Source of the DNA: Allacma fusca | Lineage: Eukaryota > Arthropoda > Collembola > Symphypleona > Sminthuridae | Direction: 5' to 3' | DNA length: 64,000 nt | Assembly (NCBI GenBank): GCA_947179485.1 | Contig: OX359250.1 | Coordinates: forward strand, 4,671,661-4,735,660 | Shown here: in pieces, positions 60,318 to 64,000 of the stretch | How positions within the stretch are numbered: the stretch's first letter is position 1 | Layout of the letters: every line of letters starts with the position of its first letter | Translations under genes and position numbers: made by a program | Notes under the pieces: model-generated | What the model saw: the letters and a program-made list of their open reading frames with translations, nothing else | Told to the model about the DNA's origin: nothing | Databases searched by the model: none

Positions 60318-62860
60318 TATCATTATCTCGTCCATCTCCGTCTGCATATACGGTATAAAGTCAGTGTGAGAAAAAGTTAAAAAATCTCCTTGCCATGGTT
60401 CTGGTTCTCTGGTTGAGACGGTAATAATTCTGTGGCATTATAAAAGAAAGGTTTGCAATTGCAACTTTATTTTGCCGTGTCAGTCGATGGACTCTTTTCA
60501 AATACGATATATATATCTATACATACATGTGCGAGTACTTTTGCACAGGGGAATGCAACTCTGGGATACAAGATACAAACTTTATGCTTCACCTTCACCA
60601 TGTTTCCATCCATTCCATCCTAGTCACAATTATCTATGCATATGCAGTCTATGCAGGCTGGCTGGCTGCAAATGTACATATGTACTTGCAACCTACCTAA
60701 AGTTATGCAATCAGTTGCATACCTCCGTACATAATTTATCAGTATTGAGTGATGCCAGTGAGTACACTCGACCAGTAAAATTACTTCAGATGAGGCTGTT
60801 CTGGCTATATTAGATATAAAATGGATATAATTATATAACCCGTATTCTCTACAAGTTTCATGTAAGTCTTGTCTTGTTCCTTCCCTTCCATTTTTTTTAA
60901 CGTGGTTTCCAGGCCAGCCATAAATGATAAATGCATTGGCTTAAACTCAACATATTTACTTCCAATTAGTAGAAGGATGTATGAACTCTAAATGGGAAGC
61001 GGATGGTTGGGCAGGAACCAGTGCTTGTCACTTGTCATGGGTATAGGTGACACTCGTGGAACGGGTATGGGCCTCTGGTGGTTCGGGAACAAAATTATTA
61101 TTGTTCCAAAATCGTTGAATCCTGGAATAGGGAAATTTATTTTGTGGGAACTGAAACAAATATTTTCATTTTAATCCCGTTTGGAACGGAAATGGTACAA
61201 GGTACATGCTATTTAGGAACCCGTTCCCGTACTTGGTGTTCCAGGGTTTCATTAGGTTCTCACACATAAACTAAATGATTGTACTTATACTTATGTATTT
61301 ATACGAGACCGTATTCCACTTGGTACTTGAAAATTTTGTACACCAGACAATCACTGGTGGGAAGACGAGTTACTGATTTCAACAAGTCTATCTTCCCAGT
61401 AGGCATGGACCTATCGTTCATTCTCAAACTCCCGAATATGATAACGATATTGAGTAAACTTTTGAAAAAGGGTGTGGATGGGTCTAAAGTTTTCTGAAAT
61501 AGCTGAAGTTTATATCAGTAAAATGCTGATGGTTTGTTAAATCTTGGGGAAATTGATTATTTTTGTCACCCTTTCTTATATGGGCTAGGGTAAGTAGGTG
61601 GTTTCTGGGTACCATATGTAAATAGTTACAACATTTTTACTTTCTAAACTGTATGAAGCAGTGGTACTACCACTACTTACGAGACATCAATTAAGTGGTC
61701 ACAGTTCTAATTTAAGACTATGTTCAGTTATGCATCCATTCAGGTGAACCACACTAAAAAAAATAATCGTGTAGATGGCTTCAACGTGACATTTCTGAGG
61801 ATTTAACTTAGTTTTAACGATATTGAATTAAAAAGATGTATATAGTTTTTGAAATTACGAGAAATATCGTATCATAAAAGGTTTCAAAAAGAACGATATA
61901 TGGACGACAACATCGCACCGTTATATCGTTATTCCCATGCCCACTTCGCAAACTGGCTCAAAGGTTGAACCATTTGGAATATTGTGTTCTTACATTTTGA
62001 CAAGTCTTTGAGACGATTTCACACATTTAAAAGATATACCTTTAGGAAGGTAGGATAAGAACGGGAATTTATTCGCATACAATAAGCTCGATACATTTTT
62101 CCTTGTAATTCTTAAAAACAAAGATTACCAAAGAACAGATAGTATGAAAACTTCTAACTTTAGCTAAAGGAATGTATTTAGATGAATTCAGCAACTTTTA
62201 ATTGTGCAATAAATTTGGATTGAGGGAATATTTGTTTAAAATAAGCCACCACAACTAATTTTTGGTCCCAATGGATGTTCCTAATTGTGAGAATGAACCC
62301 GACTAACTGGTTCTGTTCCAGGAAATCCACTGGATAATATTCGTTGGTCATTTGTTCAACGCACTGCATGCAGGGATGGGAAGCTGACGTAAAAGAAACG
62401 TTGGCTTACGGATTACGGACGGTTCGTACTTGAACGAGTTTTGCGGATTCCTCATGTGGATTATATTCCTAAAAATTTGGCAATGTTGGATTGTGATTTA
62501 CGAAATGCATTTGAAAATATTTGGAACTGGAGCTGTGATTGCAGATTGAAAATTTTAGCGTCGGATTAACGTATCCAGGATCACTTCACAAAATATTTAG
62601 AAGCGGATATAAAGGATTGCACATTGTGCTTATCTTTACAATAAAGGTTGCTGAAAATTAAACAGATGTATAACAATTTTTAAAGACCCCCTGGTGTTCG
62701 TCTACCTAACTCCCCCCCCCCCCGCTAAATGTTAACTAACCTCGAACCCAACTAACGTCTTCCCGGAGTGTCACATGCGGATGGTTGATGGCAATCTTAC
62801 AGTGCAGCCTAACCATTCTACGAACGACTGAAACAGAAAACTAAAATAATCATAAGCTTG
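60318..62860. other. non-coding stretch
   Basis: No gene recognised. 61540-61610 contains a lone end of the 12.2/54-kb inverted-repeat family (CTTATATGGGCTAGGG). Several words around 61000-61250 (GGGAAC, GGAACCCG, TTCGGGAAC) repeat irregularly. Confidence 0.45.
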
Positions 62861-62861
62861 A

Positions 62862-63127
62862 TTTTCGTTTCTTGCTTTAGTTACTTTGTGTATTTTGGAA
62901 AGATAAAATTAAACTCCGGATCGAATAGCAGTATCGAGATTACGACCGATAGTCGTTTCTTGCGACAATTACTTTGTGTATTTTGGAAAGATAAATTAAA
63001 CTCTCAATCGAAAGCAGTATTGAGATTACGACCAACAGTTGTTTCTTGCTACAATTAGTTTGTGTATTTTGGAAAGATAAATTAAACTCTCAATCGAAAA
63101 CAGTATTGAGATTACGACCAACAGTTG
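62862..63127. repeat. ~87-bp tandem repeat, three copies
   Basis: Units share CGTTTCTTGC, TTACTTTGTGTATTTTGGAA, AGATAAA, CAGTATTGAGATTACGACC. The TTTGTGTATTTTGG word recurs near 62884, 62972 and 63058. Units 2 and 3 are nearly identical and unit 1 is more diverged, suggesting a more recent duplication of the last unit. Confidence 0.9.
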
Positions 63128-64000
63128 ATAACGGCTGTGTCACCAGACAATTCAAATCTTTTGTAGTATGTACATTAGGTCAAAAGTAAATTGTTTTTGA
63201 AGGTGTTCAGGTGATCCGCTTGACCTCAGAAAATTAAATGAGATCACGTGCGAATACATATATGCAGAAACTGCAATCTTACGCTAAAGTTCTTGTCGTT
63301 TGTATTAAATTGTCTTTCTCATTAACCGGTAGATGTAGCACACGAACTCGCACATGCGTGTTTTGAATAGGAGTGCAAACGTTTTTCAAAAATAGTGTGT
63401 TAATACTTTTACGATTGTAAGGCGAACTGTGCGCACTTTGATGCGCACTGTGATTTATTGAAACGTTAAGCTATGTCCCGGGAACCCGCCTTACCGGGCC
63501 TTTGCGTACGCAGACCGCCGATATCGCGTCAAGTTGAGTTTTACACCAAAACCAAAAAGTCCCCCAGGTTATAGGGTAGTATGCATGTTCCAAAGAATAT
63601 GTGTCTCTAATAAGAGTTAAGAATTTGATACTTTGTGGAGATGAACATGAGAACAGATACAATGACATAAGCTTTTGACCACAGAGTTTTAGCCCTTTAG
63701 GAGAGTCAAAGCAAAATTGAATTACACAATAGTCCTTTCAAAGGAAAACTTTTGCACAAAGGTTTGGAGCGAAATGCCACTCAGAAATAATTAAATTAAC
63801 ACTCATTATCCATAATGACACGTACACAAATCATGACACAAGCACATTCATAATATATAAATTTTACCCAGATCTTCACTAAGCGACATTATTTAAAGGG
63901 ATATCTGACATAACAGGTGTCAGTTTGACACAGGATTATGAAATACAGGTGACACTTGCTCAATTATTTGAACTCATTTATTACATTATACTAATCCGAA
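63128..64000. other. non-coding end of window
   Basis: No gene, repeat or RNA recognised. A 65-codon minus frame at 63471-63668 has no recognisable domain. Confidence 0.45.

Overview
This is an AT-rich animal nuclear sequence. It has split genes with GT/AG introns, long non-coding stretches, many microsatellites and nested DNA transposons. The two intact genes encode animal-type zinc-finger transcription factors, and their style (a Scratch protein and an arthropod-like BTB-C2H2 protein) suggests an arthropod, perhaps a hexapod. The species cannot be fixed from the sequence alone. No bacterial-type operon, CRISPR array, rRNA or convincing tRNA was seen.

Layout. (1) 6.9-15.25 kb, + strand: a four-coding-exon Scratch-family gene (snail superfamily) encoding 692 aa. 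Exon phases join exactly. It has an N-terminal SNAG repressor motif, a polyQ run, a Scratch-type [11 protein letters not shown] motif, an acidic tract and five zinc fingers. Its second intron carries a ~1 kb inverted-repeat transposon. (2) 15.3-25.6 kb: very AT-rich, mostly without recognisable genes, with weak decayed coding traces at 23.7-25.6 kb. (3) 25.8-37.5 kb: a transposon graveyard. Three elements (25818-27654, 30023-32400, 34969-37498) appear to form one family. They share termini beginning GTGTYC at one end and GGMGTTAMGA at the other, built from degenerate GC-rich sub-repeats. The first is a fold-back element with a 9-bp target duplication. The second carries a broken Pif1/Helitron-like helicase C-terminus. 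The third carries a broken RING plus C2H2 gene. Each has been hit by a hAT-type element with a perfect 8-bp target duplication, and one of those hAT elements was itself hit by a TA-flanked element. A decayed CENP-B/Tc5-type helix-turn-helix transposase lies at 33.8-34.5 kb. (4) 38.6-39.7 kb: a ~310-bp-period degenerate satellite. (5) 45.2-50.4 kb, - strand: a five-coding-exon BTB/POZ gene with four C2H2 fingers (423 aa, all splice phases consistent). The gene-free AT-rich 40.4-45.2 kb lies downstream of it and may hold a long 3' UTR. (6) 50.4-64 kb: non-coding sequence with microsatellites, several MITE-like elements (52.8, 53.6, 54.1-54.9, 59.5-60.3 kb) and an ~87-bp tandem repeat near 63 kb.

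The two genes are both likely DNA-binding regulators but are ~30 kb apart on opposite strands, and nothing in the sequence links them functionally. The most unusual content is the three-member cargo-carrying element family with nested, datable insertions.
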